DNA of 64,000 bases from Poecilobothrus nobilitatus (taxonomy: Eukaryota; Arthropoda; Insecta; Diptera; Dolichopodidae): contig OX352774.1 of NCBI GenBank assembly GCA_947095535.1, forward strand, positions 82,088,416-82,152,415, in the 5' to 3' direction. Of the stretch, positions 11,791-22,393 are shown piece by piece (position 1 is the stretch's first letter; each line of letters begins with the position of its first letter). Position numbers and translations under genes: made by a program. The notes beneath the pieces were generated by a model. That model worked only from the letters and a program-made list of their open reading frames with translations, was not told the DNA's origin and did no database searches.

Positions 11791-12104
11791 AAAACAAGTA
11801 AATGTAACAGTAAGTCGATGCAACCGACTTATTAATACCCTACACCTGAATAATTTGAATTAAATTAAAAATCCATAAGTGTTTTTGGCAGCTGCTTGAA
11901 CTTCTTCCCTTTTCTGTCTTATTCAACTCGAATTTCAAGAACGTAAAAGAGGCATCCGCTTGGGATATGCTTGACACCCTTGCATAAAATTTTAAGTTTC
12001 TATCTTAATTATTTTCGAAGATTGGTAGTCCTTGGGATGTTTGTGTCAGCTACTCGAATTGCCACTCCAATTCATCGAATCCATCTCAGGAACATAAAGA
12101 AAAC

Positions 12105-13745
12105 TTGCCAGAACACCATTCTATTAAATTTAAAGGTTCTACTTTTGTTGGTTTTGGAGATATGCTCGTTGCTCTTGTGCTCGTCCGGAAGTTTCCAAAA
12201 TACGAACCCATGGTTCAAATTCTTTCAAATGTCAGTTTCCAATTTTACAGAAAAGGAAACATAACAGAACACCTTTGTACTAAAAATAAAAGTTCTATCT
12301 TTGTTGGTTGTGGAGATATACTCGTTTGCTCTGGGGCTCGTCCGGAAGCTTCCAAGATTTGAACCCATGGACCAAATCCTCACAAATTTCAGAAACATAA
12401 ATCAAACATGAAGGAACACCATTCTGCCTAATTTAAAGGTTATATCTTTGTTGCATTTGGAGATAATATCATTTGCTCTGAGGCTCGTTCGGAAGCTTTC
12501 AAAATCCGAACCCAAGAACCAAATCCTCTCAAATTTCAGAGGCCTAAATCATACATGAAAGAACACCATTATGCCAAAAGTAAAGGTTATATCTTTATTG
12601 GTTTTGGAGATAATCTCATTTGCTCTGGGGCTCGTTCGGAAGCTTCCAAAACCAAACCCATGGACCAAATCCTCTTAAATTTCAGAGACATAAATCAAAC
12701 ACGAAAGAACACCATTGTACCAAATTCAAAGGTTCTACCTTTGTTCGTATTGGATATAATCTCATTTGCTCTGCGGCTCGTTCGGAAGCTTCCAAAATTC
12801 GAATCCACGGTTCAAATTCTTTCAAATTTAAACCCATGGCCAAATCCTCTCAAATTTCAGAGACTTAAATCAAACATGAAAAAACACCATTCGGCCAAAT
12901 TTAAAGGTTATATATTTGTTGTTTTTGGAGATAATCTCATTTGCTCTGGGGCTCGTTCGGAAGCTTCCAAAATCCAAACCCATGGACCACATCCTCTTAA
13001 ATTTTAGAGACATAAATCAAACTGGAAGAAACATCATTATAAAAAATTTAAAGGTTCTATCTTTATTGGTTTTGGAGATAATCTCGTTTGCTCTGGGGCT
13101 CGTTCGGAAGTTTCCAAAACCCGAACCCATGGACCAAATCTTCTCACATTTCAGAGACTTAAATAAAACATGAAAGAACACCACCCTGCCAAATTTAAAG
13201 GTTATATCTTTGTTGGTTTTGGAGATAATTTCATTTGCTCTGGTGCTCGTTCGGAAGCTTCCAAATCCAAACCCATGGACCAAATCCTCTTAAATTTCAG
13301 AAGCCTAAATCATACATGAAAGAACACCATTATGCCAAAAGTAAAGGTTATATCTTTATTGGTTCTGGAAAAAATCTCATTTGCTCTGGTGCTCGTTCGG
13401 AAGCTTCCAAAACCCAAACCCATGGACCAAATCCTCTTAAATTTCAAAGACATAAATCGAACGGGAAGGAACATCATTGTACAAAATTTAAAGGTTCTAT
13501 CTTTGTTGGTTTTGGAAATAATCTCATTTGCTCTGGTGCTCGTTCGGAAGCTTCCAAAACCCAAACCCATGGACCAAATCCTCTTAAATTTCAGAGACAT
13601 AAATCGAACGGGGAGAAACATCATTGTACAAAATTTGAAGGTTCTATCTTTGTTGCTTTTGGAGATAATCTCGTTTGCGGAGATTATCTCCAAAAGCCCG
13701 GAATCATTCGGAAGCTTCCAGAATCCGAACCCATGGACGGATTTT
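12105..13745 (+). repeat. About 11 tandem copies of a ~147-bp monomer
   Basis: The word GGTTCTATCTTTGTTGG (or close variants) recurs near 12135, 12290, 12438, 12585, 12730, 12904, 13050, 13199, 13345, 13491 and 13639. Most steps are 145-149 bp, with one long step of about 174. Each unit also holds CTCGTTCGGAAGCTTCC and CCATGGACCAAATCCTC. Because the usual step is near a multiple of three, several frames stay open across units on both strands (up to 180 codons). These are a by-product, as the same peptide is repeated with frame changes and no start context. Confidence 0.92.
13656..13696. repeat. Perfect 17-bp inverted repeat in last monomer
   Basis: CTTTTGGAGATAATCTC at 13656-13672 is exactly inverted at 13680-13696 around a 7-nt loop. 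It marks a local inverted duplication at the point where the tandem array breaks down. Confidence 0.9.
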
Positions 13746-14061
13746 GTCCAGATTCGAACTTAGCCTTTCTTTCGTAATTAGTAACCTACTATATAAATTT
13801 CATCAAGATAGCATCATTATTTTTTGAGTTATCGTGCGTACGGACGGACGGACGGACATCGCTAAATCGACTCCGGCGGTGATCCTGATTCAGAATATAT
13901 ATACATGTTTATACCTAACTCGCTTCCTTTTGGTGGTTACAAACACCATACCAAAGTTAATATACCCTATACTTTAAGTGTAGGGTATAAAAAAGAAACA
14001 TACAGCATTTTGGCAAAATTGTCATTTATACGAATACAGGCATTTTTTTTATAAACAACCT

Positions 14062-14646
14062 AATACCATGGAATAGCGGGGTTCGCATAATGTAAATTGA
14101 CATTATACGCGTTTCAAAGGCGGTCGAGACGCGGTAATGGCGCGCGGCCGGCGTGGGTGCAGAGGCGTAATCGTGCGCGGCTGATCATATTATAACTTTG
14201 ATTACTCCAGAAAGGAGGGATACCGTGATTTTAGATTCAACTAAAAAAGAGGAATTTTAGAGTTGGCTAGTTCTAAATTAGGAGGGATTTTAAAGTTGGT
14301 TAAAAGGCAAGGTTGACCCTTTTTTCAGAGTATTTATTAAATATAATTTTTCCCTTTCAACCAACCCTTCATAAAATTTAAAATAAAAGAAAAATCTGAA
14401 ATAAATTAAATAAATTTAATAAATTAAAATAAATCAAAACGAGAAATAAAAAAAAAACATAAGTAAGATCAAAAAATAATATAAAGATCTTCGTATGATA
14501 TTGACGTTATGCATTTTTGAAAAAGTTATACGTTTTTTGAAAAACGGATAATGTCAATTGTCATTTAAAGCGCGCATACTGTCAAACTGACATTATGCAC
14601 GTTGACCTTATGCGACCCCCTCCCCCCCCTGTAATCACGGTAATAG
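14062..14646. mobile_element. MITE with GGGG-TCGCATAA inverted ends
   Basis: The left end GGGGTTCGCATAATGTAA, then TTGACATTATACGCG, matches the complement of the right end GGGGGTCGCATAAGG, then ATAATGTCAGTTTGACAG. Outer words (TACCATGGAATA / TACCGTGATTA) may extend the ends. The inside holds a CpG-dense core and the dispersed motif GGATTTTAAAGTTGG. No protein is encoded, and the end positions are approximate. Confidence 0.6.
14119..14183. other. CpG-dense 65-bp core in A+T-rich DNA
   Basis: By eye about 13 CpG steps in 65 bp (words such as GCGCGCGGCCGGCG), while the flanks are mostly A and T. It lies inside the MITE at 14062-14646. No open frame or known regulatory site was recognised. Confidence 0.7.
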
Positions 14647-15334
14647 ACTAAAGCCAATATTCGATTGACAGTCTGAGTATAATTTATTTCTATGAAATTT
14701 TTTTTTACAGTAGAAAAAAACGTGACACTGTTCTTTATTGCAGAATTTCTGTAGTGTCTCAATTACCACGTTGCCCTAAACAATTGCTTAGTTTGCTTAT
14801 AGGTTAATCCAGCACTGAATATATACATATGAATACCCGGTAATGTGATATAAAATTTAAAATTTCACCTGTCATTTTTAAAAATACCTATTATCTAGTT
14901 TTATTTTAAATTAAATCTATATACCATAAAATTATTATTTAATATTGAAATTTAAGTAAAAAAGCGTGGATTTAAAATAAATAAATAAAAAATTGAATTT
15001 GTATATATTAAAATTATTTGGATAAAGTTTTTACTGTTTATAGTTGACACTTAAGTATTTTAATTATTTCAATACAAAGAAAAAAAAGAATATTTTTTTT
15101 TTAAGTTTTAATAACCTTACAACTAAAAATACAACTTTATTTTTACAATTTTAATTTATGTATATATATACATATATTAGGAATTACATTTTTACCTCTA
15201 TTACATTTTTCAAATACAATCGTTTTTATGTATAGTATTTTTATATTGTATAACAAACACATGTTATAATTTTTCATGCATAATTTAATTCGCAACATTT
15301 CAGCAATCGTTCAATCCTAAAGAAATGAAAAAAA
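14647..15334. other. A+T-rich spacer, no gene seen
   Basis: A and T runs only, with a short TA-rich stretch near 15163-15180. Confidence 0.45.
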
Positions 15335-16065
15335 AACAAGGTAGAATGTAAAATCAAAAGTTTTTAGACACATTTTTCAAAAGACAATAAAAACTGCAAC
15401 AGGCTGTAAAGATGTAAGAAAAAATTGTGAAAAATCAAGAGACACTTTTATAAATTAATTTCTGCGTTTTCCTTTAAAAAAAATTTATAGAGATGTCTAA
15501 GTTACAAATATCTAAAACTAAGAAATTTTCAATTTTTAATGCCTAATAGGTTTAGTTTTAATGCCTTAGGTTTAGTATAAACCTAAACATCGGTTTATAC
15601 TAAATTCAAATTTCTGAAGTAACTTAGGCATTATCAAAAGATTTAAAATATTTTTTTTTCTTTCAAAATTTCAAGGTTTTATCTAAAAGCATCCCGGAGA
15701 TATTAAGTAACCAAAACTCTTGTATAAGCAAAAATTTTTACATAACGGTAAATTTAAATACTAAAACATATTATTGATTTAAAATGGTAATCAAAAAATA
15801 TTAAACAGAACTCTACTGTTTTGGGTACACAAATTTAAAAATAAGGCTATTTTAAACTTTAAGAGGCTTTAGCTCCGTAATGAATGAGGCTACACAAAAA
15901 CGTTTTCTTACAACATTAATTTTTTTGAAACACCTGTTCATGGTAAAACTTTCATTCTTATATCTTTAAACGGTGTAGAAGTTTGGTTGACGGACAGATG
16001 GACAAAGTAAAACTAACAAACAAATTATTAAAAAATATTTAAAAAGTGTGCTAAAAAATTAAATT
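15335..16065 (+). mobile_element. Family C Helitron-like repeat, copy 1
   Basis: Aligns by eye along its length with 20997-21822 (same strand) and 38857-39650 (inverted). Shared blocks are AAGGTAGAATGTAAA, ATAACGGTAAATTTAAATAC, GGCTTTAGCTCCGTAATG, a GACGGACAGATGGACA tract and the end GTGTGCTAAAAA. The 3-prime end sits after a hairpin and reads CTAA in the better copies, as Helitrons do. A 13-bp inverted word (TTTAGTATAAACC) near 15570-15603 is private to this copy. Confidence 0.65.
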
Positions 16066-16161
16066 TAAAAATCAGTTAAATAGTAAAAAAAAAAAAATTT
16101 ATTCAGTAAGTGATCATTGAATTAAGATGTTAAAATGTTCAATCTAAAATTCAGACTTTAA

Positions 16162-16927
16162 GGGCCGTATATATTCACATAAGTATTAGCTTTGACCAGT
16201 ATCAACTTTCTGTTCACTTTATATTCACGTACTTAGACCACAAGTATATGTGGTCGTAATACCGCTGCAGTTTTATTTTAATTCAAATGACATTGTATGT
16301 ATATTTACATTTGAATATATAATATACATATACATATTTTAATATATAATAAAATAATATTAAAATATATTTCTTGTGTAAGATATAAGATAGCGTAGAA
16401 CTAAAGAAAAGCCTAGTCTTGTACAATAGCTACAGCCGAGTAATCAACGGCTTAGTGAAATAATGATCCCAGAAACTGAAGCTTCGTCAAGTATGAATAA
16501 TAAATGACTTAGTGGATGCCCTATATGCTCCTTATAGGAGTGGCAAGGAAAAAAAAAATATAAAATATACTTAATTATATTTATTACTTACTTATAGTAA
16601 TATATGTTAATTATATTTTACTAAGTATGTTATTTATATTTTAAAATTAATAAAAAGTTAAGTTAGAAAATGGTTAGAAAAAGTTAGAAAAAATATTTTG
16701 ATTTTTGTATTTCAAATCTTGACATATTTCAAATTTCAACTGAACAACACTAGTAGAAAAATCATAAAATGGTTGCGTTCAAATGTTTTTTTTTACTAGT
16801 TTTTCGTTCAATTTTATCTCAATGTCAACATACAATTTCAAGTTTAAAATCTGACCAAGTCTCAAATACTATTGAGACCGATCTGGTATTATGCGGGATA
16901 TTACACGTATGTGAACATATACGGCCC
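16162..16927. mobile_element. TAA-flanked MITE (PIF/Harbinger-like)
   Basis: The left end GGGCCGTATATATTCACATA and the complement of the right end GGGCCGTATATGTTCACATA differ at one of 20 positions. TAA at 16159-16161 and at 16928-16930 gives a 3-bp target duplication, the size and sequence typical of PIF/Harbinger (Tourist) elements. It carries a nested SINE-2 body and no transposase. Confidence 0.8.
16365..16557 (+). mobile_element. SINE-2 body, headless, nested in the MITE
   Basis: Shares with the copies at 22.1, 44.1 and 50.1 kb the blocks CTTGTGTAAGATATAAGATAG, AGTAATCAACGGCTTAGTG, CTGAAGCTTCGTCAA, GACTTAGTGGATGCCC and the end hairpin CTCCTTATAGGAG, followed by GGCAAGG and an A run. The tRNA-like head is absent here, so it is 5-prime truncated, as is common for LINE-mobilised copies. 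Confidence 0.75.
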
Positions 16928-16930
16928 TAA

Positions 16931-19672
16931 AAGTTTCAAACAAAATTATTATAGGCAGAATAATTTTTTATAAGACTGCCAACATACTTCATGTATATGA
17001 TCTGTCTCTTTTCTTTTAAAATTCTGCAACGTTCTTAGAAGTTTTCACTCAAAATACTAACCAAAGTATAAATTAATTTATTATAGTGCAAAATATTTTA
17101 AATAAACGTTAAATAAACAAAACGAAACATTAAACGTTTCAGTGAAAACAAATAAAAAAAAAAAAACTAATAGTTTAAGGCCAGTTTTATAATTAGTCAT
17201 CCGCCATGTTCACATAAAAAGTAAAATAAAAATCCAATAATGGTCATTACAAAACTTTTACAACAATTACAAAAATCGTTTTTTTGTTTTAAGTTGCTAA
17301 TACAACAAATGTTTATTTTAAGATTTTTTTTCCCTAATGTAAATAATGAAATTTAAAAAGGAAAAGTTCTTATCTATATTATACTAAAAAACTCTTTGAT
17401 TTTTTATGAGACTCTAAAAATAAGTGTACATATATTTAATTGAAAGAAACAGGTGTAATATTTTAAACTATTATAACTGCCGCTAGGAGTACCTTAGGTG
17501 CTACAGTAAAAAGAGTTTTTACCGTTCCATTTCTGAAAAAAAAAACATAAAATATTTTGACACCTTATTTATACTAAATAATACAAATATGAAACTAATT
17601 TTTTTTTTATTAACTCAAACAATAAACTGCATAGTATACTATATATGAAATGTAATGATCTATATATATATATCAATCTAAAATTAGCTATTAATTTTTT
17701 TTTTAGATTAATTAACTTGCCTTATTAAGCTCAAAAATAAAATTTCGACTTTCACAAATTTTACAACTTTCTTCAAAAAATTTGATTTAAATCCGAGTTA
17801 AAATTTTAGTTTTGAAGATTCATAAAATCATAAAAAAGGATCCAGTAAAAATATACAGATACAATAAAAAATTCATAGGATACAGTAAAAATAAACTGAA
17901 ATTCTAAAAGGGAAATTTAAAAAAAATTGAATAGAAAATGACAATACAAGCCGGTTCTGCAAAGAAAAGAAGAATGTCTAGGACACGTACTCAAAAACTG
18001 CGGAGTTTTGCTTCAAGCAGACATGAGCACATAATAGAATAGCCAAAATTAAGTATAAGTTTGAAATTATACGAGGTGTTAAGATTTTATGGGTGGGGAG
18101 GTCTATTCTGGTCCCTTTTCCAGATATGAGGGGTTGAAGATGTTTTAGCGACTTTTCATAAAAAAATTTATAACTTTTGAACGGCTGATCTGATCTGAAA
18201 ATTTGAAAAATTAACCATCAACTTAAAATATTCACATTTCATCTCGAACTTTCCTTTTTAAAAAAAAATTTTAAAAATTTGTGTATTACTTTCCCTCTAT
18301 TTATCTATCCATCCGTTTATTTAGTGGTCTGTCTGTCTAAAGCTCTGTAAAAAATTTCTACTTTCTAGAAACAGAAAATTTTAGACCTTAAAAGATCTCA
18401 TTAAAAAAGTAGCAGTTGTAGAACAACTTTTTTTTGGTTTCCTCATCCTTGTCCTATTCCTTCCTATCCCTATTCACTAGCTAATTACTGCGTTGGTAAG
18501 AAGGGGTTTCATCGCATTATATTGCCTCAAGGGGTAGATGGGTTTAATCAGTTAGAATCTGACACTATACCATAGGGGGAATTCTTGGTGTTTTTTTTTG
18601 GAAGATCTCCACCTTCCCAAAGAAGAAAAAAAAAACTTTTTTTTTCACATAAACGCAGTAAAATTAAAAATAGAACCTATTATTACTTAGGTTCTTATAT
18701 ATACTTACTTAGAACATAATATATATATACTTAAATTTTACTGAAAATATTTCAAAATATGAAAACGCCAAAAAACAACAAATTTTTTAAGCTTTATAAA
18801 TCAAGATAAAACAATATAGTTGAATTTTGCAATTCAAAATTTAAATTTACTATTATTTGAAAACATTATTTTTAAACCTTCGTACCCTCTATATAGTATT
18901 TAATCCTATCCGTATACAATTCCTTTTGGAGGTTAAACGCTTAAAGTTATATACATATTTGAAATTTTGGAAGGAATAAAATCTTTAAGGCAATAAATTA
19001 CTTTAGAAAATTTTTTTGTATTCCCCAATCCCCTATTTAAGAGCTCATAAGAGGTTAAAATGTCCTAAAATGTATCTAAAAAAACCTAAAAAACCTTCAG
19101 GTGGTAATTTTATAAACCTGTGATAATTTTTCAAAATTAAGAGGCTTTTCTATATAGGTTTATTAATTCTATAGATTTATTAATTAATTGGCAAATTGGG
19201 TTTTACTTAAAATTGAAAAATGTGTCTCTTGATTTAAGGCAATTTTCTTTACAGAAGAAATTTTAAATCAAAAATAGTCACAAAACAGGTCAAAAATTTT
19301 TATTAAGACAATTAAGATATAATCGATTTATTTTGCGTTTTATTTTCTTTTTTAATAGTTATTAAATCTGATTTTAATTTTTAATAAATATTTTAATTAC
19401 AACAACTAAAATTAAATTTACATAAATAATTGTTTTGTTTTGTTTTTTTTTTTTTTTGTAGTATTATTAACAAACTTTTAACTGATTAACTTGTTAAAAA
19501 AATCTCATTTACGAATAAAAAATTACAGGTAATAGATACTAGGTACTTATTATTTTTTAATTAAATTATAAAAAATAACATGTTTATTAATATTTTTTAT
19601 AATAATTACTTTTAGATAATATTTAGTACATAAACTTTAATATGATTAAGTAATATCTTAATGCAACTAAAT
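16931..19672. other. A+T-rich spacer, repeat crumbs only
   Basis: No gene seen. At 18120-18440 there are words (CTATCCATCCGTTTATTTAG, GGTCTGTCTGTC) that look like a decayed inverted piece of family C. At 18475-18590 there is a phrase related to that at 10020-10060. Around 17940-18030 a less A+T-rich stretch has no recognisable product. Confidence 0.4.
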
Positions 19673-20290
19673 AAAACGTAGAAGAGCAGAGTTCAACTGT
19701 GTCAACTGTGAAGATGTCAACTGAATTGCCATAAAATTTGATCATCTTTAAAAAAAAGTTTCAGATATCTAACTTTATTAAGTAGCAATGATATGGAGAT
19801 ATAAATTTCATAGCTATAACCCGAGCCTACTGCTCTATATCAATAAAAGTTCACAGAAGTCGTTGACATATAAAACTTCACTCCATTTCAAAAAATTTCA
19901 TATATATATATCTAACTTCTATATAGTTACTGAGTTATTTCCATATAAAAAAAAAAAGAAGTTGTATGGAAGCTAGTTCGTAATTGTTCGAACCCACCGC
20001 TCGAACTTACTATTTTATAAAGTAAGTTAAATTTTAATAACGAAACTAACAATTTTATAAAGATGAAACGATAAAAAGATTTCAGAAATCTAGTTCAATT
20101 ATTTTTTGAGTTGTTCTACGGACGAATGATGGGGTCTACATGGGGGCTAAGTCGACTCAGAATTCATTTTTGAGCAAGAATATATTGTATTTTCTACCAT
20201 ATCTATCTCATCTTCTTTAAGGTGTCACAAACGTAATGGCAAATTTATTATACTCACCAAGTACTACGTTCGTATAGGTATTTAAAAATG
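19673..20290 (+). mobile_element. Family B Helitron (DINE-1-like), decayed copy
   Basis: Starts AAAACGTAGAAGAGCAG with repeated GTCAACTG words. Later it holds TTTTTTGAGTTGTTCTACGG, GTCGACTCAGAATTC, AAGGTGTCACAAACGTAATGG and TTATTATACTC, ending CGTTCGTATAGGTAT. This is the same order as the copies at 24818 and 41878. The GGAC tract has lost its repeats. Confidence 0.65.
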
Positions 20291-20889
20291 GGGAATTTTT
20301 TTAATTAATTTATTTGTTTTTTTTTTTTTTGGAATTCAATAATATTTTAATAATTTTCTTTGAAAAATTATTAAAATCTATAGTTTTTAATTTAAAGATC
20401 TTAGAAAATAAAATTTAATTATTATTATTCATATAATTGGTACATGTATATTTAATTTAATTTAAAGACAATGATCGATAAATCTCATTATAAACTATTA
20501 AAATTCATTTACTAAGAACTATTAAATTTTATAACTTATTAATTTAAACATTTATAAGCTCTCAGAATTAATTAATTAAAATTAATTTTCAAAGAATCTA
20601 AAAAAGTATATGGAACAAAAACAAAATATAATTTATGGCTTTTGTATATGACTTTTTTGTATGGTTTTTTATATGACTTTTTTATATGGCTTTTTAATTT
20701 CAAAAATTTTATGGATACCCCACACCAAATTAAATTTACTTAAAAAAATTCCAAAAATATATTAATTTTAAAACAAAAATTAAAAAGTTTTAATTAATCC
20801 CATTTTTATTGAATGATCATAAATCGATTAATTCGATTTTTTCACTTAAAATTTGTAACTCGAGTGCGATGAAAAATAAATAACTAGTA
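20291..20889. other. A+T-rich spacer, no gene seen
   Basis: Contains four near-direct repeats of TATGACTTTTTTGTATGG type at 20630-20700. Nothing coding. Confidence 0.4.
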
Positions 20890-20949
20890 GGGGCCTCGGT
20901 GGCCTAGTGCGTAAGAGCGTATAAAATACGCTGTAAACACTGAGGGAGT
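20890..20949 (+). mobile_element. SINE-1 copy 5, head only
   Basis: The first 60 bases of SINE-1: GGGGCCTCGGTGGCCTAG, box A TAGTGCGTAAGAGC, the perfect hairpin GCGTATAAAATACGC and CACTGAGGGAGT. It stops abruptly before box B, where the family C sequence begins. Confidence 0.85.
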
Positions 20950-21822
20950 AAAAAAATCAGCTAGGTTCGCCACAGAACCGATGGCAGAAAAGGAAAATTT
21001 AACAAGGCAGAATGTAAACCAACGGTTTTTAAAAGCGCACATTTCCAAAAGGAACTCCAAAATTGTGTTGTGACTCTGCACCAAAATTTTAAAATTTCAT
21101 ATAATAAGAAAAAATGTGAAAGTAGAACTTTTTTCCAATTTTGAGGAGCTGTGATCCGGAACGCTATATAACTAAGAAAACCCGTTAACACATGTAAAAG
21201 TATATTATTGAAGCTTTAATTTTTTTGCCTTGCCGAAGAAAAATGTGTACAGGTGCCTAAGTTACAGATGTCTAAAAGTAGCAATTTTTCCCTTTTTAAA
21301 CCCTAATATAGCTTTTAAACAAGTACAAAAGAAAATTCTGAAGAAACTTATACTAATTCTAAAAGTTGTTTCTTGTCTCAAAAATTTCAAGTTCCTATCT
21401 AAAAGCATGCAGGAGTTATGAAAAAATAAATGTCATGCTAAATTTGGTTTCCACATAACGGTAAATTTAAATACTAAATTTAAAAATTAAATTTATAATT
21501 TTGATATTGATTTATAAAGGTAAAAAAAAATTCTGCCGAATGGCATTTCAGATTGAAAAATTGTTAAACAGAACATGAGATATATATACGCATTTAAAAA
21601 TAGGGCTTTTTCAAAGTTTGAGGCACTGTAGCTCCGTAATAGATGGGACTACATAAAAAAGTTGTTCTACAACATTAATTTTTTATGACACTTACCCATG
21701 GTTAAAATGGTTTCTCTATCTTTAACCGTGTAAAAGTTTTGTGAACAGACGGACGAACGGACAGAATGAAACAATGTATGTAATAGACACATTTTTTAAA
21801 AATTTTTTTGGAAATGTACTAA
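20950..21822 (+). mobile_element. Family C Helitron-like repeat, copy 2
   Basis: Most complete plus-strand copy. It begins near GCCACAGAACCGATGGCAG and continues through CAAGGCAGAATGTAAACC, AACGGTTTTTAAAAGCG, AAATGTGTACAGGTGCCTAAG, TTTCCACATAACGG, GTAGCTCCGTAATAGATGG, GACGGACGAACGGACAG and a terminal stem (ACACATTT / AAATGTAC) followed by TAA. Minus-strand open frames of 66-76 codons overlap here in two frames and are not conserved in the other copies. Confidence 0.7.
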
Positions 21823-22094
21823 TAATTTTTTTTTAATAGGATTATTTACAAATATTAACACATTAATTACAATTTAATAATTTACAATTATTGACAAAAA
21901 TATTGATAAGGTTTATTAACAATTATTGGTAAAATCTAAACATAATATACATAGATAATTGCAAATAAATAAGTACACTACATAATATATAACTATAGGT
22001 ATATAAACAATTTTTTACAAAAAAAAATGATCAGCATAATTCAAATGAAACAATATAAATGTATAGCCATATTATATAAATATATATATATATT

Positions 22095-22295
22095 TTTTTC
22101 CCTTGTCACTCCTATAAGGAGCATAGGGCATCCACTAAGGCATTTATTATTCATATTTGACTAAGTTTCAGTTTCTGAAATCATTCATTTCACTAAACCG
22201 TTGATTACTCGGTTGTAGTTATTGTACAAGACTATGATACACTTTTTTTTTGTTATTTCTACGCCATCTATTATCTTATACAAGAATTATAGTTT
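22095..22295 (-). mobile_element. SINE-2 body copy, minus strand
   Basis: On the minus strand: CTTGTATAAGATAATAGATG, CAATAACTACAACCGAG, AATCAACGGTTTAGTG, GAAACTGAAACTTAGTC, GCCTTAGTGGATGCCC, the hairpin CTCCTTATAGGAG and GACAAGGG plus an A-rich tail. No tRNA-like head is seen. Confidence 0.75.
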
Positions 22296-22393
22296 ATTAT
22301 TATTTTATTATATAGCTATTATACAATGTGATTTTAATTATAATTTATGAAACATATATACTTATTTTTAATTTAATTATATTATGCTAATTA

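Larger units (their letters stand above)
11791..13994 (+). mobile_element. Family A Helitron (DINE-1/HINE-like), long copy
   Basis: Starts AAAACAAGTAAA, with a short stem (AAGTCG..CGACTT) and ATACCCTACACC. It ends with a GGAC tract, ATCGCTAAATCGACTC, GATTCAGAATATATATAC and the terminal hairpin ACCCTATACTTTAAG, then TGTAGGGTATAAAA. The subterminal inverted words (ATACCCTACAC / GTGTAGGGTAT), the GGAC tract and the central tandem repeats are the layout of DINE-1-type non-autonomous Helitrons. A second copy (22394-23443) has the same two ends and a shorter middle, which fixes the boundaries. No Rep/helicase is encoded. Confidence 0.8.

Noticed and set aside
12555..13777. Overlapping open frames of 82-180 codons on both strands
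   Set aside because: They are products of the ~147-bp tandem repeat. Peptides repeat with frame changes, both strands are open, and no known domain is present.
16162..16927. piggyBac element (TTAA next to the left end)
   Set aside because: The right side has TAAA, not TTAA, and the ends start GGG rather than CCC. The TAA duplication fits PIF/Harbinger better.
20890..20949. Possible tRNA gene from the box A sequence
   Set aside because: It is the truncated head of SINE-1 and lacks box B and an acceptor stem.
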